Source of the DNA: Komarekiella atlantica HA4396-MV6 | Lineage (GTDB): Bacteria > Cyanobacteriota > Cyanobacteriia > Cyanobacteriales > Nostocaceae | NCBI GenBank assembly: GCA_019359395.1 | Contig: JAHHHK010000038.1 | Location: 1 to 64,000, forward strand | Length of the DNA: 64,000 nt | Direction of reading: 5' to 3' | Shown: piece by piece, positions 28,114 to 36,832 of the stretch | How positions within the stretch are numbered: position 1 is the first letter of the stretch | How the letters are laid out: every line of letters starts with the position of its first letter | Translations under genes and position numbers: made by a program | The notes under the pieces: generated by a model | Databases searched by the model: none | Seen by the model: the letters and a program-made list of their open reading frames with translations, nothing else | Told to the model about the DNA's origin: nothing

Positions 28114-28653
28114 GTGCAAATTCATCCTCACTCACAATTTGAACATAGCCCAAATCGCCATAGAGAAGAGGGTCTGCGAAGATTGCTTGACGGTCTGACC
28201 AAAACAATGCAGCGGGATGAGTTAGTCCGCCAAACCACGAATCAACTGAGAGAATCACTCCAGGTTGATCGCGTAGTTTTGTATTACTTTTACGGACAGT
28301 GGCAGGGGCAAGTAACATTTGAATCATTGAGTTCTCAGGAATTCTCAATACTTGGTTCCACTGGCCCAGATAATTGTTTTAACAACGAGTATGCCGCTCT
28401 GTATTTAGCAGGACGAGTAAGAGCGATCGCTGATATTGAATTAGAGCCAATTCAAGCTTGTCACCGAGATTTTCTCATTAATATGCAGGTTCGTGCCAAC
28501 CTCGTAGTACCAATTTTGATCCCCAGAGGATTATGGGGATTGCTAGCAGTACATCACTGTCAAGGGCCGCGTTATTGGTCGTCATTAGATATAGAAATGA
28601 TGCAAACAGGAGCAAAAACTCTGGCAACAGATCCCAATATCCTAGAGAGTTAA
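28114..28653 (+). CDS. Stand-alone GAF-domain protein with Cys-His motif
   Basis: A 179-residue protein that is essentially a single GAF domain, started by GTG. IQACHRDFLINMQVRANL places C116-H117 where bilin-binding GAFs attach the chromophore, and VPILIPRGLWGLLAVHHC is the usual end. The DNCFNNEYAALYLAGRVRAIADI stretch (quoted here as NEYAALYLAGRVRAIADI) closely parallels the fourth GAF of the large kinase at 36.8-40.7 kb. It has no output domain, so any signal must pass through a partner. Chromophore binding is unproven. Confidence 0.82.
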   Translation: MQIHPHSQFEHSPNRHREEGLRRLLDGLTKTMQRDELVRQTTNQLRESLQVDRVVLYYFYGQWQGQVTFESLSSQEFSILGSTGPDNCFNNEYAALYLAGRVRAIADIELEPIQACHRDFLINMQVRANLVVPILIPRGLWGLLAVHHCQGPRYWSSLDIEMMQTGAKTLATDPNILES

Positions 28654-28732
28654 CTTACGTGTATCTAAATCGCATACAGTTAAGTAGCTAGGATACTTAC
28701 TAGCAGTAGTTTTTCTAAGAGGAAGAAGCACT

Positions 28733-29122
28733 GTGAAATTTGGTTATACAATCATCTGGGTAGACGATGTAGTTAAAACCGTTGAGTTTTACGAAAAAGC
28801 ATTTGGTTTGCTTCGTCGCACTCTCCAGGATATGGGTCAGTTTGTTTGGGCTGAAATCGAAACCGGAGACACTGTATTAGCTTTCTCCTCCACTAGCGAA
28901 GCACAAATGTTATTTCCTGGCGGTTTCCATCCCAACGATCCCACGCAACCACCAGGATTAATTCAGATATCATTCATCACGCCTGATGTCGCCACCGCCT
29001 ATATTAGAGCCATAGGAGCGGGAGCCAAAGCGTTAGATGCGCCGAAAAAACAACCTTGGGGACAGACAGTTGCTCGTGTCCGCGATCTTAATGGTGTGCT
29101 TGTTTCGTTGGTGAATGGCTAG
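28733..29122 (+). CDS. VOC-superfamily (glyoxalase-like) protein
   Basis: A 129-residue vicinal-oxygen-chelate protein with two beta-alpha-beta-beta-beta motifs. GYTIIWVDDVVKTVEFYEK opens the first, and the C-terminal half holds AGAKALDAPKKQPWGQTV and ARVRDLNGVLVSLVN. The family includes glyoxalases, dioxygenases and resistance proteins. Metal ligands are not clearly conserved, so no activity is assigned. The start is GTG, after a purine-rich stretch (AGAGGAAGAAG). Confidence 0.85.
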   Translation: MKFGYTIIWVDDVVKTVEFYEKAFGLLRRTLQDMGQFVWAEIETGDTVLAFSSTSEAQMLFPGGFHPNDPTQPPGLIQISFITPDVATAYIRAIGAGAKALDAPKKQPWGQTVARVRDLNGVLVSLVNG

Positions 29123-29289
29123 TACCACTGCGTTGGAATTCGTAATAACGTTTGTTCCGACGCTCATGCTAGCTTGCTTCCCCGTAGGGGTACGCTACCG
29201 CTGCGCCAACGTAATTCCCATACCGCAAATGTTTTATTGATTAGAGCATCAAACAGGCAAAGTTATAATTAACGTAGCCTCTAGCAACT
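29123..29289. repeat. Dispersed repeat with GC-rich palindromic core
   Basis: It contains GCTTGCTTCCCCGTAGGGG and TACGCTACCGCTGCGCC, strings of a type found in Nostoc intergenic repeats. A related GCACGCTACGCGAAC lies near 41.28 kb. Confidence 0.45.
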
Positions 29290-29301
29290 TTGCATAGTTC
29301 T

Positions 29302-29589
29302 ATGACCCATCTTCTGACACTGGAACTGAACGATAAAATTTTCACCGCGATTCAGCGACAGGCTGAGGCAATTGGCATTCCTCCTGAACGGTTAGCTGCA
29401 ACGTTGCTAGAGCAGCAGCTTAGACAAGTTTTTAAATTGTTGCTGTCTGAAGCAGAAAAGGAAGCAGCACGAGCCAGATTTGAACGCCATTTTGGGGCGC
29501 TTAATCTCGAACATCCCATTGATCTAAACAATGAGAGCATTGATGCAGATTTGGTGAGAGAGTATGCCAGTAACCATGAGGAGAGTTAG
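29302..29589 (+). CDS. Antitoxin-like protein of a VapBC pair
   Basis: A 95-residue protein from ATG 29302 (MTHLLTLELND). An in-frame TTG lies four codons earlier. The N-terminal half, AIQRQAEAIGIPPERLAATLLEQQL, shown here as AIQRQAEAIGIPPERLAA, is a ribbon-helix-helix-like segment, and the C-terminal half is charged. The stop codon overlaps the GTG start of the PIN toxin by one base, the normal arrangement for a translationally coupled antitoxin-toxin pair. Confidence 0.75.
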   Translation: MTHLLTLELNDKIFTAIQRQAEAIGIPPERLAATLLEQQLRQVFKLLLSEAEKEAARARFERHFGALNLEHPIDLNNESIDADLVREYASNHEES

Positions 29590-29990
29590 TGCTAATCGAT
29601 ACCTCTGGGTTACTTTGTCTGCACTATCAGACTGAGCCTTTCCATACTGAAGTTAGTGCTGCCTATAAGAGAGCAACAATCCGATTAACTCACAGCTATA
29701 TCATTGCTGAGTACGTCGCGTTAGCCACTGCAAGGCGTTTTCCGCGTTCATTCGTCCTTGCTTTTGTGGTTGATTTGCTGGATAACCCAGACATAGAAAC
29801 AGTTTGGGTGGATGAGCCATTGCACCGAACAGCAGTCGATCTCCTAATGAAGCGGGAGGATAAAACCTACTCTCTATGTGATGCGTTGAGCTTTGTGCTA
29901 ATGCGCCAGCGCGGAATTACAGAGGCATTGTCTACTGATCGGCACTTCGAGCAAGAAGGGTTTATCCGCTTACTGCCACCAGCAATCTAA
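29589..29990 (+). CDS. PIN-domain toxin (VapC-like ribonuclease)
   Basis: A 133-residue PIN protein. The acidic residues that bind Mg are visible: D4 (MLIDTSGLL), E in YIIAEYVAL, D in YSLCDALSFVLM and D in LSTDRHFEQEGF. VapC toxins cleave tRNA or rRNA. GTG start, coupled to the antitoxin through TAGTG. A gene fragment follows 7 bases after the stop. Confidence 0.88.
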   Translation: MLIDTSGLLCLHYQTEPFHTEVSAAYKRATIRLTHSYIIAEYVALATARRFPRSFVLAFVVDLLDNPDIETVWVDEPLHRTAVDLLMKREDKTYSLCDALSFVLMRQRGITEALSTDRHFEQEGFIRLLPPAI

Positions 29991-29997
29991 CATAACA

Positions 29998-30171
29998 ATG
30001 AAAAGTGAGTATGGCGCGTTAGTGAATGAAGTCCTAAAAAAAATAGGACGAAATATATTGATGTTTCAGCAAATCGAAAAAGGCTTGAAACTGCTTCTTC
30101 CATTTATTCACTCAGATGCTAGTGCAAAGGGTATCGATAGCTTTTGGAGGTACGGCGTCTGGCTTATTTGA
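29998..30171 (+). pseudogene. Truncated hypothetical protein downstream of the PIN toxin
   Basis: A 57-residue frame (MKSEYGALVNEVLKKIG, FQQIEKGLKLLLPFIH, SDASAKGIDSFWRYG) reads like the start of a longer cyanobacterial hypothetical protein. It stops early, and another open frame continues for a short distance. Best read as a decayed gene. The family is not identified. Confidence 0.45.
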
Positions 30172-30338
30172 AATTACTGAGAGTCAACATAGTGAGTTTA
30201 TTTTATATAAAAGTAAACTTTTACATTAACAAATCGCTGCAAAAACCACAGGATCAAATTTTTACATTTCAGTTAAATTGATTGTGCCGCTGGTAAGCAT
30301 TTATCTTCTCTAGTTACCAACCTAAAACCTCAAATTTT
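30172..30338. other. Short intergenic region
   Basis: AT-rich, upstream of the MidA-like gene. No gene was seen. Confidence 0.3.
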
Positions 30339-31535
30339 ATGGATTCCAATCTGGCGCTATGTGCGGCGATCGCTCATCAAATTACCGCTAGCCCGCAACA
30401 GCGAATTACTTTCGCTGAATTCATGGACATGGCGCTATATTACCCTGAACACGGCTATTATTCCAGCGATGCAGTCAAAATTGGCTTTCAGGGTGGCGAT
30501 TTTTTTACTTCTCCCAATCTTGGTGCTGACTTTGGCGAGTTACTAGCAGAACAATTTTTTCAGATGTGGGAGATTTTAGAGCAACCTGTGCCGTTTTCTC
30601 TGGTAGAAATGGGAGCAGGTCAAGGAGTGTTGGCATTACATATTCTCAAGTACTATCAGCTACACTACCCAGCTTTTTTGACCGCGTTGGAGTACGTCAT
30701 TGTAGAAAAATCCCCAGCTTTAAAACAAGAACAGCAGCAACGCTTGCAAGAGTTCTCAGTGCGTTGGTGCAATCTAGAAGACATAACATCTAACTCGATT
30801 ACTGGCTGCTTTTTTTCTAATGAGTTAGTTGATGCTTTACCAGTACATCAATTCAGCTTAGAGGCTGGGAAACTGCGAGAGATTTATGTGACAACACAGG
30901 GAGATAAGGGAGTCTTTTCTTCCCCTACAATGCCATCATTTGTGGAAGTCACAGGAGAACCTTCTACGCCCCAACTGGCTGAATATTTAGATTTTGTGGG
31001 AATTAATTTTGCTCAAAGTATTTATCTAGATGGCTACCGTAGCGAAATTAATTTAGCTGCTCTAGATTGGTTGAGTATAGTAGCCGACCGCTTGCAACGT
31101 GGTTATGTGTTAACAATTGATTATGGCTATCCTGCCAGTCGTTACTATAACCCCAGGCGATCGCAAGGTACGTTACAGTGCTACTATCACCATCGTTTCC
31201 ATGACAACCCCTATATTAATATCGGGCGACAAGACATTACTGCCCACGTTGATTTTACAGCTTTGGAACGCTGGGGTGAGCGGTGTAGTTTAGATAAAGT
31301 TGGCTTTACCCAGCAGACTTTGTTTTTGATGGCGTTGGGTTTAGGCGATCGGATTGCTGCCATCTCCTACCAAAATCAACCTCTTTCAGAGTTATTACAA
31401 CGGCGGGATGCACTACACCAGCTTCTAGATTCCACCGGACTAGGCGGCTTTGGAGTTTTAGTTCAGAGCAAAGGTCTACTAGAGATAGAAACTTCTCGAC
31501 CACTCAAAGGATTGACTTTCCCAGAGCCAACGTAG
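30339..31535 (+). CDS. SAM-dependent methyltransferase, MidA/NDUFAF7-like
   Basis: A 398-residue protein of the DUF185 family. The SAM motif is LVEMGAGQGVLALHIL, preceded by FTSPNLGADFGELLAEQF and followed by FSNELVDALPVH and LTIDYGYPASRYYNPRRSQG. The mitochondrial relative NDUFAF7 methylates an arginine on a complex I subunit. A comparable role on the cyanobacterial NDH-1 complex is possible but only inferred. Monocistronic. The 3' side has a G-rich repeat. Confidence 0.88.
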   Translation: MDSNLALCAAIAHQITASPQQRITFAEFMDMALYYPEHGYYSSDAVKIGFQGGDFFTSPNLGADFGELLAEQFFQMWEILEQPVPFSLVEMGAGQGVLALHILKYYQLHYPAFLTALEYVIVEKSPALKQEQQQRLQEFSVRWCNLEDITSNSITGCFFSNELVDALPVHQFSLEAGKLREIYVTTQGDKGVFSSPTMPSFVEVTGEPSTPQLAEYLDFVGINFAQSIYLDGYRSEINLAALDWLSIVADRLQRGYVLTIDYGYPASRYYNPRRSQGTLQCYYHHRFHDNPYINIGRQDITAHVDFTALERWGERCSLDKVGFTQQTLFLMALGLGDRIAAISYQNQPLSELLQRRDALHQLLDSTGLGGFGVLVQSKGLLEIETSRPLKGLTFPEPT

Positions 31536-31724
31536 AAAAAGCAGGGGAGCAGGGAGCAGGGGGAAAAGGAGCAGGGAGAAAGGGGAAGATGGAATTTCCC
31601 CTTCCCCCCTGTCTGTCAATAAATATGAAAAGTTAAAACTCTATTTAAGAATGCTGTATCAGTCTTATTTAGACTAGGATAACAATGATTACTGTAAAGT
31701 CAAACATAGACAAAAGTATTAATT
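31536..31724. repeat. G-rich tandem repeat after the MidA-like gene
   Basis: A GGGAGCAGGGGGAAAAGGAGCAGGG-type tract (shown here by its unit GGAGCAGGGA) covers about 31538-31610. Its unit recurs at the start of the kinase insertion near 21.93 kb. Confidence 0.6.
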
Positions 31725-31820
31725 ATGTCTAGTCATGAATTGTTTTTGTTAGTAACACTACTTACCCCAGGTATCTTACTTTCAGTTTTAATTATGCTTA
31801 CTTTTGCTGCTGGTGGTTAA
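31725..31820 (+). CDS. 31-residue single-span membrane peptide
   Basis: An open frame of 31 residues: MSSHELFLLVTLLTPG, then ILLSVLIMLTFAAGG. It has one hydrophobic helix (about 6-29) and a clean start and stop. The size and shape match small subunits of photosynthetic or NDH complexes, but the sequence does not match PetL, PetM, PetN, PsbM, Psb30 or PsaM as I recall them. Not assigned. A real gene is likely. Confidence 0.5.
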   Translation: MSSHELFLLVTLLTPGILLSVLIMLTFAAGG

Positions 31821-31931
31821 AGTAGTCAGTCATTAGTTATCACTATTTACTGATAACTGATGACTGAATTAAGAGAAACTCAATGTTTACAACAGGCTGT
31901 TCGGTGACGCTGTATCAAAGGAACGTGAAAA

Positions 31932-32810
31932 ATGAAGGTGGCATTTCTGGGAACTGGACTGATGGGACTACCAATGGCTCAAAGATTGTTAGCCGCAGAT
32001 ATACAGCTAGTTGCCTATAACCGCACCCCAGAAAAATTAGCACCACTACAAGCAGCTGGCGCTGAAGTGGTAACACACCCCCGCCATGCTATTAGTGCGG
32101 CTGAGTGCATCATTCTCATGCTCACTAATGCCCCAGCAATTTATCATGTTTTGCTTTCCGATACTGCTTGGCGCACTCTGGAAGGGCGCACTATCATCCA
32201 AATGGGAACAATTACGCCCACAGAAAGCCAAGAAATCAGAGATGCAGTGGTTGCAGGTGGTGGTGAATATTTAGAAGCGCCTGTATTAGGAAGCATCCCA
32301 GAGGCCAAAGCTGGCAAACTGATGGTGATGGTAGGTGCTGAGCCAGAACAATATCAAACTCACTTGAAATTACTGCAACATTTCGGAGCAGAACCTTTAC
32401 TTATAGGGCCAGTGGGATCTGCTGCGGCGCTCAAATTAGCGCTAAATCAACTAATAGCTTCCTTAACAACTAGCTTTGCTTTAAGTCTCGCTTTCATTCA
32501 GCGTCAAGGTGTCGATGTAGATGTATTTATGCAGATATTGCGCGACAGTTCACTCTATGCGCCTACATTTGACAAAAAGCTGCAACGGATGTTGGCTGGC
32601 AATTATGCTAATCCTAATTTTCCGACAAAACATTTGCTAAAAGATACAGAGTTGTTTATCTCGGAAGCAAAATCACGTGGATTAGATCTCAGCAGTATTA
32701 AAGGTGTGCGACAAATCTTGCAAACAGCAGTGAAAATGTCATTTGCTGATGCTGATTACTCATCACTATTTTCTATTATTAAGGAATGGGGAGAATCGAG
32801 TGAGGAATAA
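31932..32810 (+). CDS. NAD(P)-binding beta-hydroxyacid dehydrogenase (GarR/GLYR1-like)
   Basis: A 292-residue dehydrogenase. The N-terminal dinucleotide loop is FLGTGLMGLPMAQRLL. Further matches are LEAPVLGSIPEAKAG and GPVGSAAALKLALNQLIAS, whose lysine is the family's catalytic residue. The group reduces small beta-hydroxy acids or semialdehydes such as tartronate semialdehyde. The substrate cannot be told from sequence. Plus strand, upstream of the oriC candidate. It ends with an ordinary TAA. Confidence 0.9.
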   Translation: MKVAFLGTGLMGLPMAQRLLAADIQLVAYNRTPEKLAPLQAAGAEVVTHPRHAISAAECIILMLTNAPAIYHVLLSDTAWRTLEGRTIIQMGTITPTESQEIRDAVVAGGGEYLEAPVLGSIPEAKAGKLMVMVGAEPEQYQTHLKLLQHFGAEPLLIGPVGSAAALKLALNQLIASLTTSFALSLAFIQRQGVDVDVFMQILRDSSLYAPTFDKKLQRMLAGNYANPNFPTKHLLKDTELFISEAKSRGLDLSSIKGVRQILQTAVKMSFADADYSSLFSIIKEWGESSEE

Positions 32811-33186
32811 GGTTTGTTCTGCCCTATTTTTTGGAACCTTTAAGTAAAGTATAAAAATTGATTAAATTTAACCTGGATTGTGGAAAAATCTGTGGAAAAC
32901 TTTAGGGTTTTCGGGGAAAACTTCATTAAGTATAATTACCCTGTGGAAAAAATAGGGGGTTTTTCCACAAGTTTTCCACAGATAGTCATTTACTTAACTA
33001 TCTGTTAAACAGACTTGTGGCAGGTTTTCCACAAATTCCACAGTCAATACTATGTAATGTAAATAGAAAATATCATTTTAGTAGTAGTTCAGTAACTAGT
33101 AAAGATACCGCTGGTAAACTGGACTTTCACCACTCGCGTATAAACAACAAGGGTGCTAGGATATCCTTCACTAGCTGAATCTGACT
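32811..33186. other. oriC: Candidate chromosomal origin (oriC) upstream of dnaN
   Basis: Between 32879 and 33043 lie six exact TTTTCCACA DnaA boxes. Three are inverted (32879-32887, 32891-32899, 32942-32950) and three direct (32961-32969, 32972-32980, 33025-33033). A further imperfect copy is at 33035-33043. The surrounding sequence is AT-rich. Several cyanobacteria have an origin close to dnaN, so this is a strong candidate. Autoregulation of dnaN by DnaA is the main alternative. Confidence 0.75.
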
Positions 33187-34350
33187 ATGAAATTAGTTTG
33201 CGCCCAAAGCGATCTCAGTACAAATCTCTCACTCGTCAGCCGTGCTGTACCGTCACGACCGACTCATCCGGTACTTGCCAATGTGCTGCTACAAGCGGAT
33301 GCTCAAACTAACCAAGTAAGCTTAACAGCCTTTGATCTCAGCTTGGGTATCCGCACCAGCTTTAACGCTGAGGTATGGCAAGGTGGAGCGATCGCCCTTC
33401 CTGCTAAACTGCTTGTAGACATCACCTCTCGTCTTCCAGAAGGAGAAATTACTCTAGATGATGAATCAGCCCTGACAGGTGCAACACCTGGTGGTGAAGG
33501 TTTAATTGTCACACTCACACCCAAGAGTGGGCATTATCAGGTGCGGGCAATGGGGCCTGAAGAATTTCCTGAACTACCTGTAATTGAAAATACTGAAGCA
33601 TTACATATCCCTGCTGCTGCATTAATTGAGGGATTACGGGGTTCATTATTTTCTACGAGTGCAGATGAAACCAAGCAAGTACTCACTGGAGTGCATTTAA
33701 CAGTTAAACAAGATACATTGGAATTTGCTGCTACTGATGGACATCGCTTAGCAGTGGTAGAAACTACTAACGAGCGTCCTCTGGACGGAAGTAGTCAACT
33801 AGAAGTCACAGTACCAGCTAGAGCATTACGTGAACTACAACGGATGTTAGCTCACATCTCCTCATCAGATGAGCCGATAGCTTTACATTTCGATCAAGGT
33901 CAAGTTGTGTTTTCATGGCAAAATCAACGCTTGACTAGTCGTACATTGGAAGGGCAATATCCTGCTTATCGGCAACTAATTCCACGTCAATTTGAGCGAG
34001 AAGTGACGATTGAGCGGCGACAATTCATCAGCACTTTGGAGCGAATTGCTGTGCTAGCTGATCAGAAGAATAATATTGTCAAACTCAGCATTGATAGTGA
34101 CGCTCAGGAAATTACCTTATCTTGTGAAGCTCAAGATGTAGGTAGTGGTAGAGAGTCAATGCCGGCACAGATTTCTGGGGAGAATATAGAAATTGCTTTT
34201 AACATCAAGTATCTGATGGAAGGCTTGAAAGAGTTACCATCTTCTGAAATTCAAATGCATCTAAATCAAAGTCTGACTCCAGTTATTTTTACACCACTGG
34301 GTGGTTTGAAAATGACCTATTTAGCTATGCCAGTACAAATAAGATCCTGA
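33187..34350 (+). CDS. dnaN: DNA polymerase III beta subunit (sliding clamp)
   Basis: A 387-residue clamp that rings DNA and holds the replicase. The N-terminal MKLVCAQSDLSTNLSLVSRAV is the usual start, and the three repeated folds are recognisable by RALRELQRML, AATDGHRLAVVE and PVQIRS at the end. Length is normal for cyanobacterial DnaN. The box-rich leader and absence of dnaA nearby fit the cyanobacterial arrangement, in which dnaA and dnaN are unlinked. Confidence 0.97.
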   Translation: MKLVCAQSDLSTNLSLVSRAVPSRPTHPVLANVLLQADAQTNQVSLTAFDLSLGIRTSFNAEVWQGGAIALPAKLLVDITSRLPEGEITLDDESALTGATPGGEGLIVTLTPKSGHYQVRAMGPEEFPELPVIENTEALHIPAAALIEGLRGSLFSTSADETKQVLTGVHLTVKQDTLEFAATDGHRLAVVETTNERPLDGSSQLEVTVPARALRELQRMLAHISSSDEPIALHFDQGQVVFSWQNQRLTSRTLEGQYPAYRQLIPRQFEREVTIERRQFISTLERIAVLADQKNNIVKLSIDSDAQEITLSCEAQDVGSGRESMPAQISGENIEIAFNIKYLMEGLKELPSSEIQMHLNQSLTPVIFTPLGGLKMTYLAMPVQIRS

Positions 34351-34379
34351 CATCAATAACGTTTATAGTGCAACTGGTT

Positions 34380-34865
34380 TCATAGTGAATTTTTCATGTT
34401 TCCAGTCTGTAGATAGTTGAGGATTTGAGCGTTTTTCTCCCAAAAAGCTATTAAGTTTCCATCCATATCACGGAACGCTGTAACCTTAGTACCCAGGTGA
34501 GGGAGGAAATTGCTCTCCCACATCAAATACACTCCTTTGGCCTTTAATTCAGCGTTCGCGGCTTCAATATCATCCACAAAAAAAACCAGGTTACGTAAGC
34601 CAGTGATTTGTAAGTGGAAGGGCGGATCTTTCCGTTCAAGCTCCAAATTGATTGGTTCAGGATAGTGAATCAGGTCTACGTAAAGTCCGTTTTTCTCCAT
34701 CAGGGCAAGTTCAATCCCTTCAATAGCAGACGTACGATATTTAAGGTTGAAACCTAGTTTATCGGTGTACCAAGCGATCGCTTGGTTGAGGTTCATAACT
34801 GATAATGCCACATTGATTAGTTGTAAACTCTCAATACCTTTACTTTGCTGTTGGATCTGAGTCAT
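34380..34865 (-). CDS. VOC-superfamily protein, downstream of the crotonase
   Basis: A 161-residue glyoxalase-fold protein (LINVALSVMNLNQAIAWYTDK, shown as VALSVMNLNQAIAWYTDK; then FRDMDGNLIAFWE). It starts 10 bases after the crotonase stop, so the two are likely co-transcribed. The function is unknown. Linkage to a diketone hydrolase suggests a role in processing a related small molecule. Confidence 0.85.
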   Translation of the reverse strand: MTQIQQQSKGIESLQLINVALSVMNLNQAIAWYTDKLGFNLKYRTSAIEGIELALMEKNGLYVDLIHYPEPINLELERKDPPFHLQITGLRNLVFFVDDIEAANAELKAKGVYLMWESNFLPHLGTKVTAFRDMDGNLIAFWEKNAQILNYLQTGNMKNSL

Positions 34866-34875
34866 TGCTTTTTCC

Positions 34876-35640
34876 TCACTTTTTCATGCTGGCGATAATC
34901 GAAAGGCCTTCAAGACCCATGTCATACGGCACATTTTCGTTGATGAGCCGCTTCATTTTCTTGGTCATCATCATGCGGGTGTAGCGTCTAGTCATCGGTG
35001 CAATTTTTAGGAGTTGTTCAGCTAATTCGTGAGCACGTTTTAGCAATTGATTAGACGGCAGAACTTCGTTGACCATGCCAATACTCAACGCTTCTTGAGC
35101 CGAAATCTTTTGCATCGTTAGTAGGAAATAATGTCCACGAATGCGTCCTAAAACCTCTGGGTAAATCACTTGAACTCCATCGGCAGGAACAACACCGCCA
35201 CCAACTGGCAAATGCTGACTGTCTTGAAAATAAGCTGTTTCAGACGCCAAAATGATATCAGCCAGTAACGCGTATTCTCCATGAATCGGGGCTGAGCCAT
35301 TCACGGCGGCAATCATGGGTACGCTAATATTACAAAGATTATCTAAGATTTCACGGGTCTCAGTTAGGATGTTGTACCAGCCTTCCGGCTTAGTAATGTC
35401 GCCCACTGTCTCAAAATCAATCTTGGTAATCCAATTCTCACCTGCTCCTGTAAGAATGACGATTTCGTTTTCCTTATCGTGGGCAATTTCTCCAAACGCT
35501 TCAGGAAATTCACGATGAGACTTGCCAGTCATGATATGCGACTCACCATTGGTGTGCATCGTAACTGTCAAGATGCCGGAATTGGTACGCTCCATGCGGA
35601 GATTTTCATATCTGTGTTTGTAAGTATCAAAACTAGCCAT
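34876..35640 (-). CDS. Crotonase-family hydrolase resembling 6-oxocamphor hydrolase
   Basis: A 254-residue crotonase. Matches to 6-oxocamphor hydrolase as I remember it include YENLRMER, VILTGAGENW, IAAVNGSAP and the spacing of the catalytic residues. H120 (PIHGEY), H143 (SQHLPVGGG) and D154 (PADGVQV) align with that enzyme's catalytic His, His and Asp. That enzyme opens a symmetrical bicyclic diketone by retro-Claisen cleavage. A beta-diketone hydrolase is therefore the favoured call. The natural substrate in this organism is unknown. It lies upstream of a VOC protein and 76 bases from an AraC regulator. Confidence 0.82.
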   Translation of the reverse strand: MASFDTYKHRYENLRMERTNSGILTVTMHTNGESHIMTGKSHREFPEAFGEIAHDKENEIVILTGAGENWITKIDFETVGDITKPEGWYNILTETREILDNLCNISVPMIAAVNGSAPIHGEYALLADIILASETAYFQDSQHLPVGGGVVPADGVQVIYPEVLGRIRGHYFLLTMQKISAQEALSIGMVNEVLPSNQLLKRAHELAEQLLKIAPMTRRYTRMMMTKKMKRLINENVPYDMGLEGLSIIASMKK

Positions 35641-35715
35641 GAGCAGCGCTCCTTTGAAATCCAGTTGAAGTAAGCACTAGACGCTTCTCGTTATCTACTT
35701 CAACTGTAGGAAAAC

Positions 35716-36624
35716 TCAGGCAGTGCGGTCTTGGACACTATTGCCAACCCATAGGACATTCTTGCTGTTCTGCTGAACCACCTTGGGAGAGACACCCACA
35801 ATGCGCTTGAAATGACGGTTTAGGTGACTCTGGTCGTAAAAACCAACTTGCGTGGCAATGTCGGCAATCGGCATTTCACCTTGTTCCAGCAGTTCCTTAG
35901 CACGCTCGACTCGACAGCGAATTTGATACTGGTGTGGAGCTAAACCCATAGACTGCTTAAACAGTCGAGTAAAGTGATATACGCTCAGATTTACTTCAGC
36001 AGCAATTTCATTCAAACTTAAGTCTTGCTCCAAATGATCTTGAATGTATTCAACCACTCGCTTTAACTTAGATTTAGGCAGACCACTCGAATTGTATCGA
36101 ACTACTGGCTTAACAGTGCAATAACTTCTAATCAGGTGAACCGCTAACGCATTTGCTAAAGATTCGCCATAAAATCGATTCCCTAATTGCTCAGATTCCA
36201 GTTCTGCTAATAACAACTGCCCAATTTGCTGAATTCTAGGGTCAGGAGTTGCGAAACTATTAAGAATTTCAATTTGAACCGAGTTTACTTCAAATACCTC
36301 TGTTACAACCTTGTTAATCAACTCAGGCTCAAGCAACAAATGCAAAACGTCAACTTCGCTATCCCAAGTCCACTCAGTTGGTTGACCTGCCGGAGTAAGG
36401 ATAAGATTGCCTGGCTGAACCTGTTTCTCAAAAATATGTCCATCAAACCTTTGTATGAGGTGATAAGGCTTCCCACAATTTAGGGTAATGAGATGTTGTG
36501 CCAATCGGGGCGCAATCAATTCGTTAGCAATGTGGTGGTAATATTCAACCAGAATGCCATTCCAAGCTCTTGATTGACTTGAGAGTGCAGGTGCATCAGG
36601 AAGCTTGTCAAAAATGGCATCCAT
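35716..36624 (-). CDS. AraC-family transcriptional regulator
   Basis: A 302-residue regulator with a ligand-sensing N-terminal half (LTPAGQPTEWTWDSEV) and a C-terminal double helix-turn-helix (about 190-290). That part reads LSLNEIAAEVNLSVYHFTRLFKQ, shown here as EIAAEVNLSVYHFTRLFKQ, then PIADIATQVGFYDQSHLNRHFK. It precedes the crotonase and VOC genes on the same strand and is probably their activator. The inducer is unknown. Confidence 0.9.
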   Translation of the reverse strand: MDAIFDKLPDAPALSSQSRAWNGILVEYYHHIANELIAPRLAQHLITLNCGKPYHLIQRFDGHIFEKQVQPGNLILTPAGQPTEWTWDSEVDVLHLLLEPELINKVVTEVFEVNSVQIEILNSFATPDPRIQQIGQLLLAELESEQLGNRFYGESLANALAVHLIRSYCTVKPVVRYNSSGLPKSKLKRVVEYIQDHLEQDLSLNEIAAEVNLSVYHFTRLFKQSMGLAPHQYQIRCRVERAKELLEQGEMPIADIATQVGFYDQSHLNRHFKRIVGVSPKVVQQNSKNVLWVGNSVQDRTA

Positions 36625-36832
36625 AAGTTAGAAACTATGCCCACCAATTGCTGATGTTGATGAGTTATTGATCACTCATAATCATAAACTTTTGTGGACA
36701 ATGAAAATTAGCGCTTCAAAAACTTTAGTTTTGAGAGGTTTTCATCCCACATTGTGAGATCTGTGAATGGAGTCCATTGCAAAAGTGCTTTTTGCAAAGA
36801 GATTTTGTTACACATAATCTTACAACTTGAAA

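Noticed and set aside
29123-29289. A CRISPR array among the short repeats
   Set aside because: Repeats here and elsewhere lack regular spacing and unique spacers, and no cas gene was seen.
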